Notes: a model not told the origin generated them from the sequence alone. A DNA stretch of 64,000 bases from Haloarcula halophila (GCF_029278565.1 NZ_CP119559.1:806001-870000); one strand, 5' to 3'; shown: positions 28,093 to 36,517, counted from the stretch's first letter. Translations and numbers: made by a program.

Positions 28093-28164
28093 ATGTCGAA
28101 GAAACTACTCGGGCTCATCGCCCTCGTCGGGGTCATCGGCCTCGCGTACGCCTACAGTCGTTGA
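28093..28164 (+). CDS. 23-residue single-helix membrane microprotein
   Basis: Starts MSKKLLGLIALVG and ends AYAYSR: two lysines, a 16-residue hydrophobic helix and one terminal arginine. The hydrophobic stretch is interrupted only by glycines and has the length of a marginal membrane span. Support for its being real is the well-placed TATA box (28064-28071), an ATG with no leader, and isolation between thiC and the next gene. It could be a membrane-associated small protein or toxin-like peptide; nothing in the sequence decides. Confidence 0.5.
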   Translation: MSKKLLGLIALVGVIGLAYAYSR

Positions 28165-28227
28165 CAGCAGTATCGCTCCCAAACACGTTTCCGAACCCTT
28201 ACCGGGGTGAGTGACCTATGCGTCGCC

Positions 28228-29052
28228 ATGTACGGCGTCGTCACGCGAAACGAAGAGGAGACAGCGTGGTCGGAGTTCGACCGAGCCTTCTACGAGGTCA
28301 AGGACGTGACCGGCCGGGCGGCCGAACCCATCGCGGGCGCGGTCAACATGGTATCGTGTTTCGGGGACAACGCCGTCGAAGGCGAGGATGAGTTGCTGGC
28401 CTTCGACGACGAAGGGACTGCAGCCACCCGGAACGAACCGTACTTCGACTGGACCTACGTCTGTCCGACCCACGAGCGCTATCGGGACGGCCTCCTCGAT
28501 ATCATCGCCGACGCCGCCGAGGTAAACGGTGACGTCCGTCTCGACGATGTCGGCTTTCCACGCGAGGAGTACTGCTACTGCGACCGGTGTGAGCGACTCT
28601 TCGCGGAGAGCGACTTCGAGGAATGGTCGGCCTGGCGGACGAACGTCATCACCGAGTTCGTCGCCGACGCCCGCGAGCGGGTCCCCGGTGACCTCTATCT
28701 CACGCTGTATCCCGACCCGTACCCCGGCCACCTCGAAGCCCGGAGCGGCCTCGACGTCGACGCCGTCGGCGAGTTCGTCGACGAGTTCGTCGTTCCGATT
28801 TACGATATGGCCTACTCGACGACCTACTGGCTGGAGATCCTCGCGAAGGGGTTCCGCGACGAACTCGGCGGTCCGTTCAGCATCGAGTTGTACGCCGTCG
28901 ACGTCGACATCGACGACCTGAGCAAAGCAGCCGAGGTGGCCGGCGAGTACGCCGAGACCGTGCTGTTCGGCTACGACGCCAGCAACGCCCGGGCGACGGT
29001 CCGACGACTCGACGCCGACGCCCGCGAGGGGCAGTCCTTCGGCCCCGAGTAG
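28228..29052 (+). CDS. TIM-barrel-like protein with a Cys cluster, function unknown
   Basis: 274 residues from the ATG at 28228 (a GTG at 28207 in the same frame is possible). The central part, TYVCPTHERYRDGLLDIIADAA ... VRLDDVGFPREEYCYCDRCERLF, follows the pattern seen in glycoside-hydrolase-like TIM barrels, in which a strand with LDD is followed by a Cys-rich loop (C-x-C-x2-C). The segments LYLTLYPDPYPGHLEA and VPIYDMAYSTTYWLEIL fit later strands. No signal peptide, so cytosolic. I know similar haloarchaeal proteins only as hypothetical. The enzymatic role is unproven. Confidence 0.72.
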   Translation: MYGVVTRNEEETAWSEFDRAFYEVKDVTGRAAEPIAGAVNMVSCFGDNAVEGEDELLAFDDEGTAATRNEPYFDWTYVCPTHERYRDGLLDIIADAAEVNGDVRLDDVGFPREEYCYCDRCERLFAESDFEEWSAWRTNVITEFVADARERVPGDLYLTLYPDPYPGHLEARSGLDVDAVGEFVDEFVVPIYDMAYSTTYWLEILAKGFRDELGGPFSIELYAVDVDIDDLSKAAEVAGEYAETVLFGYDASNARATVRRLDADAREGQSFGPE

Positions 29053-29076
29053 GGGACGACGGTGGTATTCGGACGA

Positions 29077-29634
29077 TCAGCGGAACCGACGATCACGCCA
29101 CTGCTGGATCTCCTCGCGATCGCGGGTGTCGTCCGGGAGTTCGTCGAACCACTGGGCGTCGCTGATCTCCTGGTCCGGGTCCGCCACTCGTGGGGTCGTC
29201 GTCTCCGCACGGGTCTCGAAGACGGGGAGGACGCCCCAGGCCATGTTGTCGTCGTAGTAGAACTCGACGCGGCCCAGGAGTCCGAGTCCCTCGATCGTCC
29301 CTTCGATACCGCCCTCCTCGGAGAGTTCCCGCAGCGCGGCCTCCCGGAACGACTCGCTCCCGTCGAGTTCGCCACCCGGGAGCACCCACTTGTCGACGCC
29401 CTCGTGACGGACCAACAGGAGGGCACCGTCGGGTCGGTAGACCAGCGTGTGTGCCCCGTACGGTGCCCCGTGGTCGCGGGCGGCTTCCGCGACCGTCCGG
29501 AAGCGCGGCCTGGAGACGCGCCGGTGGCGGCTGAACTCGACGGCTGGATCGTACTCCTCCAGCAGGTGGTGGTACGTCTGTTCGGCCTCCTGGCTGGCCA
29601 CGTCCGAGAGATACCAGAGGTTGTCGACGGTCAT
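29077..29634 (-). CDS. Nudix hydrolase
   Basis: 185 residues. A full Nudix box lies at residues 88-110 (GGELDGSESFREAALRELSEEGG), matching G-x5-E-x7-REUxEExGU with all metal-binding glutamates. An N-terminal helical region of about 55 residues precedes it, as in haloarchaeal members. Substrate (nucleoside diphosphate derivative) cannot be told from the sequence. It is convergent with the TIM-barrel-like gene (24 bases between the stops) and divergent from the genes on its right. Confidence 0.93.
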   Translation of the reverse strand: MTVDNLWYLSDVASQEAEQTYHHLLEEYDPAVEFSRHRRVSRPRFRTVAEAARDHGAPYGAHTLVYRPDGALLLVRHEGVDKWVLPGGELDGSESFREAALRELSEEGGIEGTIEGLGLLGRVEFYYDDNMAWGVLPVFETRAETTTPRVADPDQEISDAQWFDELPDDTRDREEIQQWRDRRFR

Positions 29635-29798
29635 CAGTGGTCGTCACGGACTGGCTGGCATGGCGGTCCCAACGACTGTCCGAGAGGGAGCGAAGAGCAG
29701 GTCATACGAGGGGGTACGGCGGAGGCCGTTATAAGTCTTCGACACCCTCACCGGCGCGAATCAGTCCCTTTTTGAGCAGTCACCGAGTACCGCCGCCC

Positions 29799-29978
29799 AT
29801 GGCATTCGAAGAGGACGATACCGTGATTCTGCACGACGAGCACAGTGACTACGACGGCCAGGAGGGAACCGTCACACAGGTCGTCGAGACCATGTTCGGC
29901 GACGCCAACTACACGGTCTCCTTCGAGGACGGTCAGGAACAGGGCGTTCCCGAAGACAACCTCGAAGCAGCGGAGTAA
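29799..29978 (+). CDS. 59-residue KOW/SH3-like small protein
   Basis: A short acidic protein, starting at the ATG just after the haloarchaeal-type upstream region (a TTTTTGAG element at 29769 lies 30 bases before it). The sequence DDTVILHDEHSDYDGQEGTVTQVVETMFGDANYTVSFEDG has the alternating pattern of a small SH3-like barrel (DUF1918/KOW-like): a V-x-L-x-D start, G-x-x-GTV turn and Y-x-V-x-F-x-DG end. It is six bases before the RNA-binding protein gene, so likely co-transcribed. Confidence 0.8.
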   Translation: MAFEEDDTVILHDEHSDYDGQEGTVTQVVETMFGDANYTVSFEDGQEQGVPEDNLEAAE

Positions 29979-29984
29979 GGCTCG

Positions 29985-30410
29985 ATGTCGTCGGTTCCGT
30001 TCCACTACGTCGATCTCCGGACGTTCTGTTATGCGACCGAGGACGACCGGCGGGTCGAGGACGCGCTTCGGACGTTTCTCCCCGAAGAGTACCCGATCGA
30101 GCGATCCCAGAGCGAGGGTCACTACGGCGACCGAATCGTCGTCCTCTCGGCTCGCGTTGAGAACGCCGACGAGATCCGTCACGTGCTCTCACAGGTCGCG
30201 ACGCTTTCGGACATCGACGCGGTGAAAGCGGAACTCGACGACCGGGTCGACGACAACTGCTCGTTTTTCCTCACGTTCGACAAGCAGGCCGCTTTCCGCG
30301 GGGAGGTCACCCGCGGTGACGGCATCACACTCCGGGCAAAGGTCGAGGCGTACCCGGCGAAACGGGAACACGCCGTGGCCAACGCCCGCGAACTGTTCGA
30401 GGAACTGTGA
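29985..30410 (+). CDS. RNA-binding protein, predicted exosome-associated (COG1325)
   Basis: 141 residues matching the archaeal COG1325 family, whose genes travel with RNase P, exosome and proteasome genes. Typical strings are FHYVDLRTFCYATED, LLPEE-like FLPEEYPIERSQSEGHYGDRI and FFLTFDKQAAFRGEVTRGDGITLRAKVEAYPAKRE. The stop overlaps the rnp3 ATG (TGATG at 30408-30412), so both are on one message. Family function is inferred from genomic context and an RNA-binding fold, not from experiment. Confidence 0.87.
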   Translation: MSSVPFHYVDLRTFCYATEDDRRVEDALRTFLPEEYPIERSQSEGHYGDRIVVLSARVENADEIRHVLSQVATLSDIDAVKAELDDRVDDNCSFFLTFDKQAAFRGEVTRGDGITLRAKVEAYPAKREHAVANARELFEEL

Positions 30411-31099
30411 TGTACGAGGCCATCCACGCCCGCCCGGACGGTGAGAGTACGGTCGCCCGACAGGCGCTGACAGCCAGCGAGTACGGCTACGACGGCATCG
30501 TCGTCCGGAACCACGGCGACAATCAGGCGTCCTACGATCCCGGACGGATCGCCGACGCCTACGACATCGACGTGGCGACCGGGATCGAGATCAGGGCCGA
30601 CGATCCCTCCCGTGCGAGCGGGTTCCTCGGGAACTACCGACCCGACCGGACGATCGTCGCCGTCCACGGTGGGACGACCGCGATGAACCGGTTCGCGGTC
30701 GAGCAACCCGCAGTGGACGTGTTGGCCCATCCGATGCGGGGAAGCGGCGATTTCAACCACGTGCTCGCGACGGCCGCCGCCGACAACGGTGTCAGAGTCG
30801 AATTCTCGCTCGGGGCGGTCGTCGGCCAGTCCGGCGGGAGCCGGGTCCGTGCGATCCAGGGGCTGCGCAAACTCCGGGACCTCGTCGAGGACGCCGACGC
30901 ACCCTACGTCGTCTCTGTCGACCCGTCGAATCACCTCGAACTCCGGGCTCCGCGAGATCTCGTCACACTCGGTGAACGCATCGGCTTCGAGCCGACGGAG
31001 ATGGAGGACGGCCTCGCCGAATGGGGCCGTCTCGTCGACCGGAACCGCGAGCGCCGCTCGGACCGGTTCATCGAGCCAGGTGTCAGTATCGACGAGTAG
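30410..31099 (+). CDS. rnp3: RNase P protein component 3 (Rpp30)
   Basis: TIM-barrel-like protein subunit of archaeal RNase P, which matures tRNA 5' ends with the RNase P RNA and Pop5. 229 residues. Landmarks are YEAIHARPDGESTVARQALTA at the start, YDGIVVRNHGD, GIEIRADDPS, VDVLAHPMRGSGDFNHVLA, NGVRVEFSLG and a C-terminal LRAPRDLVTLGERIGF. It begins at the ATG overlapping the previous stop. Rpp30 pairs with Pop5 (rnp2, 31724-32203). Confidence 0.93.
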   Translation: MYEAIHARPDGESTVARQALTASEYGYDGIVVRNHGDNQASYDPGRIADAYDIDVATGIEIRADDPSRASGFLGNYRPDRTIVAVHGGTTAMNRFAVEQPAVDVLAHPMRGSGDFNHVLATAAADNGVRVEFSLGAVVGQSGGSRVRAIQGLRKLRDLVEDADAPYVVSVDPSNHLELRAPRDLVTLGERIGFEPTEMEDGLAEWGRLVDRNRERRSDRFIEPGVSIDE

Positions 31100-31179
31100 T
31101 TCGTTGGGTTCCCCGAACAGTCGAAACGCGGGCTATGCGGCCTTCGCTGTCCGTAAATTCCAGACAACGGGCGAAAGGA

Positions 31180-31187
31180 TTTTTATC
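31180..31187 (+). promoter_or_regulatory. TATA-like element before the membrane protein gene
   Basis: TTTTTATC at 31180-31187 sits about 27 bases before the ATG at 31210, giving this gene, and possibly rnp2-psmA downstream, a promoter separate from the exosome/rnp3 genes. Confidence 0.5.
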
Positions 31188-31209
31188 CGCGCGACGAATA
31201 CACGAGTCC

Positions 31210-31638
31210 ATGGTGCAAAAGGTGAGTCGACCGTTCGGGGTAACGGTCGCAGGGGGATTCATGGCCCTTGAGGGGGGCCGACAGCTGGTGCACGGGACCA
31301 TGGTCTACCACGGTCTTCTCACCGGCACCAGCAGTCCGGTTCTGCTGGCGCTGGTCTTTGCCGGACTCAGTGTCGTACTGGGTGGCATCCTCATGGTCGC
31401 AGCGTACGGGATATTTACAAACGGCAACTGGGGGCGGGGCCTCGGTGGGGGTGGACTCGTCCTGGTTGGACTCCTGTCGCTCGGCTGGATGTTGCTGACG
31501 AGTGACCTGCTGTTCGTCGTCGAGGCCGTCTTGGACTTCCTGGTCGCCGGCTACCTCTTCTCCGGCCGGTCGGCCATCGACGAGGGGCGACCCGACATCG
31601 ACGACACGGACAACTCACAGACCGTCGGACTCCCGTAA
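31210..31638 (+). CDS. four-helix membrane protein between rnp3 and rnp2
   Basis: 142 residues with hydrophobic segments at about 9-28, 40-66, 75-95 and 98-118, and an acidic C-terminus (SAIDEGRPDIDDTDNSQ). The start MVQKVSRPFGVTVAGGFMALEGG is at the ATG after a leaderless-type promoter; longer in-frame starts would overlap the end of rnp3. No recognisable family. Its position between two RNase P subunit genes is conserved-cluster territory, but nothing links it to RNA processing. Confidence 0.75.
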   Translation: MVQKVSRPFGVTVAGGFMALEGGRQLVHGTMVYHGLLTGTSSPVLLALVFAGLSVVLGGILMVAAYGIFTNGNWGRGLGGGGLVLVGLLSLGWMLLTSDLLFVVEAVLDFLVAGYLFSGRSAIDEGRPDIDDTDNSQTVGLP

Positions 31639-31723
31639 CGGTCGACACCGACGTGTTCTTGTGCCCGCTGTCCCCAGTGCCGGGTATGGCATACTGGGTC
31701 GGTTTCTCGGAGGGGTGTGGCCG

Positions 31724-32203
31724 ATGAAACACCTCCCCAAGCACCTCCGTCCGCGCTGGCGGTATCTAGCCGTCGCCATCGAGAGCTGGCCCGACACCGA
31801 GATCGACAGGCGGTCGTTCCAGCGCTCGGTGTGGTACGCAGCACAGAACCTCCTCGGTGATATCGGGAGCGCAAAGACGGACATGAACGTCGTCGACTTT
31901 GCCTTCGCCGAGGGGGCGGGTCACGCGATCGTCCGTGTCCGCAGGGGCCGGGTCGACGAGGCGCGCTCCGCGCTCACAGCGCTCGGAGGCATCGACGGGG
32001 AACACGTCGGTATCCGAGTCCGTGGAATCAGCGGGACGATGCGTGCCTGTGAAGAAAAGTATATACGCGGGCCGGCGGAACCTTCCGCCCAGAGACAGGT
32101 CGTGTTCGAGGACGTGACACGGAACGCAGTCGTTCGGGGTCGTCGGATCGATGTCCGGACGGACGACGCGTTCGCGGGGGCGACCGAACTCGATCTCAAA
32201 TAA
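31724..32203 (+). CDS. rnp2: RNase P protein component 2 (Pop5)
   Basis: 159 residues, RRM-like fold. It starts MKHLPKHLRPRWRYLAVAIE, the family hallmark, with later FQRSVWYAAQNLLGDIGSAKTDMNVVDF and AIVRVRRGRVDEARSAL, and GIRVRGISGTMRACEEKYI. Pop5 forms a complex with Rpp30 to activate RNase P RNA. Only two bases separate it from psmA. The acidic Asp/Glu content of the C-terminal 35 residues is a halophile feature. Confidence 0.93.
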   Translation: MKHLPKHLRPRWRYLAVAIESWPDTEIDRRSFQRSVWYAAQNLLGDIGSAKTDMNVVDFAFAEGAGHAIVRVRRGRVDEARSALTALGGIDGEHVGIRVRGISGTMRACEEKYIRGPAEPSAQRQVVFEDVTRNAVVRGRRIDVRTDDAFAGATELDLK

Positions 32204-32205
32204 CT

Positions 32206-32973
32206 ATGCAGGGACAAAACCAACAGCAGGCGTACGACCGCGGGATCACAATCTTCTCTCCGGACGGCCGTCTCTATCAAGTCGAATACGCACGCGAAGC
32301 CGTCAAGCGCGGCACCGCGAGCATCGGTGTCCGGACGGCCGACGGCGTCGTACTCGCCGTCGACAAGCGTATCCGCTCGCCACTGATGGAGCGGTCCTCG
32401 GTCGAGAAGATCCACAAGGCAGACGACCACATCGGGATCGCCTCGGCCGGCCACGTCGCCGACGCTCGACAACTGATCGATCTCGCTCGACGACAGGCAC
32501 AGGTCAACCAGCTCCGGTACGGCGAGCCGGTCGGCGTCGAGACACTCACCAAAGAGATCACCGACTACATCCAGCAGTACACGCAGGTCGGCGGCGCCAG
32601 ACCGTTCGGCGTCGCGCTCATCATCGGCGGGATCGCCGACGGCGAACCCCGGCTCTACGAGACCGATCCGTCGGGGACGCCCTACGAGTGGAAGGCACTG
32701 GCTGTCGGTGCCGACCGGGGTGACATCCGCGACTACCTCGAAGAACACTACGACGAGGGGATGGAACTGGACGCCGGCGTCGACCTCGCGCTCGAAGCGC
32801 TGGCCTCGGTCGCCGAAGACGGACTCTCGCCGGAGGGGATCGGCGTCGCGACGATCGACGTCGAAACGGAGACCTTCCACGAACTGACCGACGACGAGAA
32901 AGCGGCCCACATCGAATCGGGCGACCTGGCGGGCTCCGATAGCGAGGACGAAGACGAGGACCAGCCCGAGTAA
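32206..32973 (+). CDS. psmA: proteasome alpha subunit
   Basis: 20S proteasome alpha subunit, 255 residues, forming the outer rings of the archaeal proteasome. The alpha N-terminal gate helix AYDRGITIFSPDGRLYQVEYAREAVKRG is intact, followed by TASIGVRTADGVVLAVDKR and DHIGIASAGHVADARQLID. It has no N-terminal threonine nucleophile, as expected for alpha. The C-terminus is a 25-residue acidic tail. Two bases downstream of rnp2, in the conserved archaeal exosome-RNase P-proteasome cluster. Confidence 0.96.
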   Translation: MQGQNQQQAYDRGITIFSPDGRLYQVEYAREAVKRGTASIGVRTADGVVLAVDKRIRSPLMERSSVEKIHKADDHIGIASAGHVADARQLIDLARRQAQVNQLRYGEPVGVETLTKEITDYIQQYTQVGGARPFGVALIIGGIADGEPRLYETDPSGTPYEWKALAVGADRGDIRDYLEEHYDEGMELDAGVDLALEALASVAEDGLSPEGIGVATIDVETETFHELTDDEKAAHIESGDLAGSDSEDEDEDQPE

Positions 32974-33032
32974 CCAATCGTTCAACCGACACCGGCGCTA
33001 GAATTAAACCGCCGGGTCGCAAACCGTCGGGT

Positions 33033-33446
33033 ATGGACTGTCCACGGTGTGGGGACCCGCTCGAATCCTATCGACTCGGCGATTCGGAGACGGTAGCGTG
33101 TGGGAACTGTTCGTACCTGGGGGTCCCCGTCGACCACAAGAGCGAGAGCCGTCGACGTGAGTCCTGGGACGACGCACTGGACCGGTTCAACGACCAGAAA
33201 CAGACGGTCAAGAAGGTCACGGAGATCTCGGATACCGACGTGTTTTCGACGGTGACGGACGGGGCAGAGACGACAGCGGAAGAGCCGGATCGGGAGACGG
33301 GAGAATCCGAAGCCGGTGACGACACTGACGACATGGCAGCCGACCGTGAGACGACAGAGACCGGCGACACTGTCGACGACGACTCCGCCGAGGACCCACC
33401 GTCCGACGAGAGCAGGGAGCCGGCGTCTGCCGACGCAGGCAACTGA
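33033..33446 (+). CDS. zinc-ribbon protein with acidic tail
   Basis: 137 residues. The first 30 are a zinc ribbon, Cys3-x2-Cys6 and Cys23-x2-Cys26 (MDCPRCG ... VACGNC). A charged helical stretch (RRRESWDDALDRFNDQKQTVKKV) follows, then about 70 residues of Asp/Glu/Thr/Ser without structure. Such single-ribbon haloarchaeal proteins are common and mostly uncharacterised; nucleic-acid or protein binding is possible. It stands alone between psmA and the convergent actin-family gene. Confidence 0.8.
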   Translation: MDCPRCGDPLESYRLGDSETVACGNCSYLGVPVDHKSESRRRESWDDALDRFNDQKQTVKKVTEISDTDVFSTVTDGAETTAEEPDRETGESEAGDDTDDMAADRETTETGDTVDDDSAEDPPSDESREPASADAGN

Positions 33447-33557
33447 ACCCTCCACCGCGATCAGTCCCTCGTGTTCCGGTCGAACGCTTTTCTGCGAGGG
33501 GGATGGTGGGCGGGGAAAACAGGCGGCCACCCGAACCCGGGCGGGCCTCGACTCGCC

Positions 33558-34598
33558 TCAGTCGTCAGATTGGGCTTCGACTTCCTCTTCGTCGGCAGCG
33601 TTGCCCGAGTCGCGTTGCTCTTCTTCGTCCGAGCGAGCGGCGACGAGGGCACCGCGCGAGACGCTGTACATCGGTTCGTCGGCGTGACGGACTTCGCTGA
33701 TCGAGAACGGAATGTCGGCGTCGTCGAGGTGCTGTTTGAACAGTTTCGTGAAGCCATTCGGTGAGGAGGTCCCGCCGGTGACGACAACGGGGACGTCGAG
33801 TCCCTCCTCGATGTCTTCCTCGTCGACTTCCTGTGCGATCTTTTCGATGACGTAGTCCAACAGGTTCTCGTAGTAGATCGAGAGGGCGCCTTCGACACCG
33901 CCGACATCGGTCTCGAAGTCGAGTTCGAAGTCGTCCTCTTTGATCGAAGTGACCTTGTCGACCTGTGTCCCGGTCGCCTGGGCGGCCTGTTCGTCGACCC
34001 AGTCGCCACCGCGGGCGACGGAGAACTTCATCACGGGAACGGCGTAGTACGACAGGCAGACGTTGGTCATCCCGGCACCGAAGCTGATCCCCAGCCCGGT
34101 GAAGTCGTTGTCGGCGAGGTCGGAGTAGATGACCGCCATCCCCTCGTTGATGGGTTCGGCGTCGTACCCCATGTCGTCGAGGAACGACTCGATGGTCTTC
34201 TGGTGGTACAGCGTCGACAGGTCCGAGTCCATCGGGTCGGCCGGCGAGGAGAAGAACAGCTTCTCGTTGGGGTACTCCGGCGAACCGACGACCTGTTCGA
34301 TGATGAGCTTCATCATCGGGATCGCGGACTTCTCGTCAGAGGAGAGGATCCCCTGTGACATCGGGCGGCGTGTCTCCTGGTTGAAGATGTTCGCGAAGTT
34401 CAGGGCGTCGTCGCCAAGCACGTAGACGTCGTCGTCCTTGCGGATGTGGAGTACGTCCGACCGGGAGAGCATCTGCTCCGCCATGTCGCTGTACTCGATT
34501 TCTACGAAGGAGTTTCGCTGTTGGACGAAGACCGTCTCGTTCCCTTCTTGCTGTGCGGAGATGATATTCATCGTACCGACGTCGAGGCCTTTTGCCAT
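33558..34598 (-). CDS. actin/MreB-fold ATPase (salactin-like)
   Basis: 346 residues with the actin/Hsp70 ATPase motifs. Phosphate-1 is [14 protein letters not shown] at residues 3-16, phosphate-2 is [18 protein letters not shown], and the adenosine motif is [19 protein letters not shown]. The middle holds the substrate-free actin core; residues 320-346 are an acidic tail. It is too short for DnaK, and lacks ParM/FtsA-type extras. I believe it belongs to the haloarchaeal actin homologue family that includes salactin of Halobacterium, a dynamically unstable filament protein, but this is from memory. Its own TATA box (34631-34638) lies about 35 bases upstream. The next gene upstream on the same strand encodes a membrane protein. 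Confidence 0.85.
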   Translation of the reverse strand: MAKGLDVGTMNIISAQQEGNETVFVQQRNSFVEIEYSDMAEQMLSRSDVLHIRKDDDVYVLGDDALNFANIFNQETRRPMSQGILSSDEKSAIPMMKLIIEQVVGSPEYPNEKLFFSSPADPMDSDLSTLYHQKTIESFLDDMGYDAEPINEGMAVIYSDLADNDFTGLGISFGAGMTNVCLSYYAVPVMKFSVARGGDWVDEQAAQATGTQVDKVTSIKEDDFELDFETDVGGVEGALSIYYENLLDYVIEKIAQEVDEEDIEEGLDVPVVVTGGTSSPNGFTKLFKQHLDDADIPFSISEVRHADEPMYSVSRGALVAARSDEEEQRDSGNAADEEEVEAQSDD

Positions 34599-34630
34599 AA
34601 GTAGCTCACAAATACCTGCGTAACATCGTG

Positions 34631-34638
34631 TAATAAAA
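34631..34638 (-). promoter_or_regulatory. TATA box of the actin-family gene
   Basis: On the minus strand the sequence is TTTTATTA in an AT-rich island (34610-34665) within GC-rich DNA. It is 33-40 bases before the ATG, predicting a short leader of roughly ten bases. Confidence 0.5.
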
Positions 34639-34775
34639 GTACGTATCTGCCAAGATAATGACTGGACATCGGTCGACTGACGAGGGGTGTTCGCGGAACT
34701 TCCGCAGTCGAACCCGATACGGGGTCGCCACGGGAACTGCTATCGGGACTCGCGTATGATCAAAGCTGACATGTA

Positions 34776-35681
34776 CTACGATCGGCCCAGTAGCCGAGCG
34801 GCCCGGCCGAGGACACCTTCCAGAACAGTCTCGTCGCTCTCGCTGGCTGCTTCCTCCTGCTTGCGCTCCCGGAGCTTCTTCAGCTGATCCGTCTGTTCGT
34901 CGACGGTCGAGTTCGAGCGGTCCGTCGCTTTCTCGCCGCCTTTGACAGTCTTGAGGCCGGCGACCTGTTCGTCGACACTACTCCGGTGGACGCGGTCGAC
35001 GCTGGCATCCATCCCGGAGACGTCCATCTCCACTTCTCCCTCGCTGGGAGTGATCTTCAGGTCGCTTCCCTCGTGGCGTTCGACGCCGCCCCACGTGAGA
35101 TCGACGCTTTCCATCGCGGATTCGATGTCCTGTTCGATCTCCTCGTCGGTGTAGGATTCCTCTGCCTCCTCTTCCGGGGCCTGGATGTCGCCGGGTCGTG
35201 GCTTCGCACGGTCGATGTGGTACGCGACGAGCGCACCGCCGGTCGCGGCCAGCAGCGACGCCAGCCCGAGCCCGTAGACGAACAGGACGTGGATGCTGTA
35301 CTGCGGGCCCGAGCCGGTCGCCCAGCTGTACGGGTACGCCCAGACGAACAGTCCCAGACCGACGAGACTGATCGCCGACCCGGCGACGGCACCGTAGATC
35401 GCGCGCTTGCCGACCGGGAGCAAGACGACGACACTCGATAAGGTCGCCGGGAGCGCGAGCATCCCCACTGCGATGGCCGCTTCCCGGAAGACGAAGTTCG
35501 ACTGCGGGCCGCCGGCACCGGTGAACTGCCCGGCGGCACCGATAACGAACGCGCCGATCCCGAGTCCGATCCCGCCGAAAAAGAGGGCGAACCCGAGATA
35601 CACGTCGATCTCTCGGTTCGGCTCCCCAATGTACGTTCGATACCACTCGAAGAGTCGTCCGTCGTCGGTCTCGTCGGTCAT
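34776..35681 (-). CDS. membrane protein with four N-terminal helices and a charged cytoplasmic tail
   Basis: 301 residues. Four hydrophobic segments fill residues 25-165 (FALFFGGIGLGIGAFVIGAA, AIAVGMLALPATLSSVVVLLP, AIYGAVAGSAISLVGLGLFVW, HVLFVYGLGLASLLAATGGAL). Residues 175-301 are a soluble, mostly helical domain rich in Glu, Lys, Asp and Gln with heptad-like stretches (TVDEQTDQLKKLRERKQEEAASE). Similar haloarchaeal proteins are annotated only as permease-like. It has no transporter motif, and I would not call it a transporter. It is encoded beside an actin homologue, which allows the idea of a membrane anchor for the filament (inference). Confidence 0.72.
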   Translation of the reverse strand: MTDETDDGRLFEWYRTYIGEPNREIDVYLGFALFFGGIGLGIGAFVIGAAGQFTGAGGPQSNFVFREAAIAVGMLALPATLSSVVVLLPVGKRAIYGAVAGSAISLVGLGLFVWAYPYSWATGSGPQYSIHVLFVYGLGLASLLAATGGALVAYHIDRAKPRPGDIQAPEEEAEESYTDEEIEQDIESAMESVDLTWGGVERHEGSDLKITPSEGEVEMDVSGMDASVDRVHRSSVDEQVAGLKTVKGGEKATDRSNSTVDEQTDQLKKLRERKQEEAASESDETVLEGVLGRAARLLGRS

Positions 35682-35758
35682 GGTAGATCGGTTATTTCAG
35701 TCACGGGAGTTGCTAAACGATTCCAAGGGCTGTGTAATCAGTCTTTCCCGGAGTCCGC

Positions 35759-36517
35759 TCATACGTAGGAGATCCGTGTGACACGTCCCGGCGTCGTCCG
35801 GAACCGCCAGGTCCGGCTCTCCTCGCGGGCCGGATCGACGCGGTCGACCTGTCGAAGCCCCTGTTTGATACAGGACCACCAGCTCTGCTGGCTGGCGTAG
35901 CCGGCCGGATAATCGTCGTACAGTTCGTCGACGAAGTCGCTCCGGGTCGCCTCCTCGACGTCTTTGAGATAGGCGAGTGCGGCTCCGACGGCACGGCGGC
36001 GGCGGGCCTGGAGGTCATCGTCCCAGCCGGGTACGTCGAGTTCGTCGAGGTCGGTGATGTCCTCGCCCAGTCGTCTATCGTCCGAGAGTGTCTCCCGTGA
36101 GCTGTAGTCGATCCCACTTCCGAGACCGTCACCGAGCTGTTCCCGTGTCTGGGTCACCGCTCGCTGGACGAACTCGTCGAAGCGCTGTCCCTCGACCGAC
36201 GACAGGGCGTCCGCAGCGGCTTCCAGTTCCCTGTCTTCGATACGTGCGACGGTGTCTTCCTCGCCGGCGATCGTCAACCCACCCTCGCCGGCGGCGGCAC
36301 TGGCAACAGCGGCGACATCCGCATCGGCATCGATGTCGTCACGTCGGCGCGCGTACGCGCCGAGACGGCGCCCTCGCTGGCTGTCGTCCTCGACCGCGAA
36401 TCGGTTGGCGACGAGCCACCCGAGGTAGCTCTCGATCTCGTCGAAATCCAGCAGGTCGGCCTCGACAGCGAGTGACCTGGCGGTCTCGTCGTCGACGGTG
36501 AGTTCCAGCGACCGCAT
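35759..36517 (-). CDS. uncharacterised haloarchaeal protein
   Basis: 252 residues, soluble, strongly acidic, with a MRSLELTVDDETARSLAVEADLL start resembling a beta-helix front domain and a C-terminal ~85 residues that look like a winged-helix or helical domain with conserved aromatics (SQQSWWSCIKQGLRQVDRVDP ... TWRFRTTPGRVTRI). The middle section has repeats of short acidic helices. I do not recognise a family with certainty. On the minus strand between the membrane protein and the zinc-ribbon gene. Confidence 0.6.
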   Translation of the reverse strand: MRSLELTVDDETARSLAVEADLLDFDEIESYLGWLVANRFAVEDDSQRGRRLGAYARRRDDIDADADVAAVASAAAGEGGLTIAGEEDTVARIEDRELEAAADALSSVEGQRFDEFVQRAVTQTREQLGDGLGSGIDYSSRETLSDDRRLGEDITDLDELDVPGWDDDLQARRRRAVGAALAYLKDVEEATRSDFVDELYDDYPAGYASQQSWWSCIKQGLRQVDRVDPAREESRTWRFRTTPGRVTRISYV

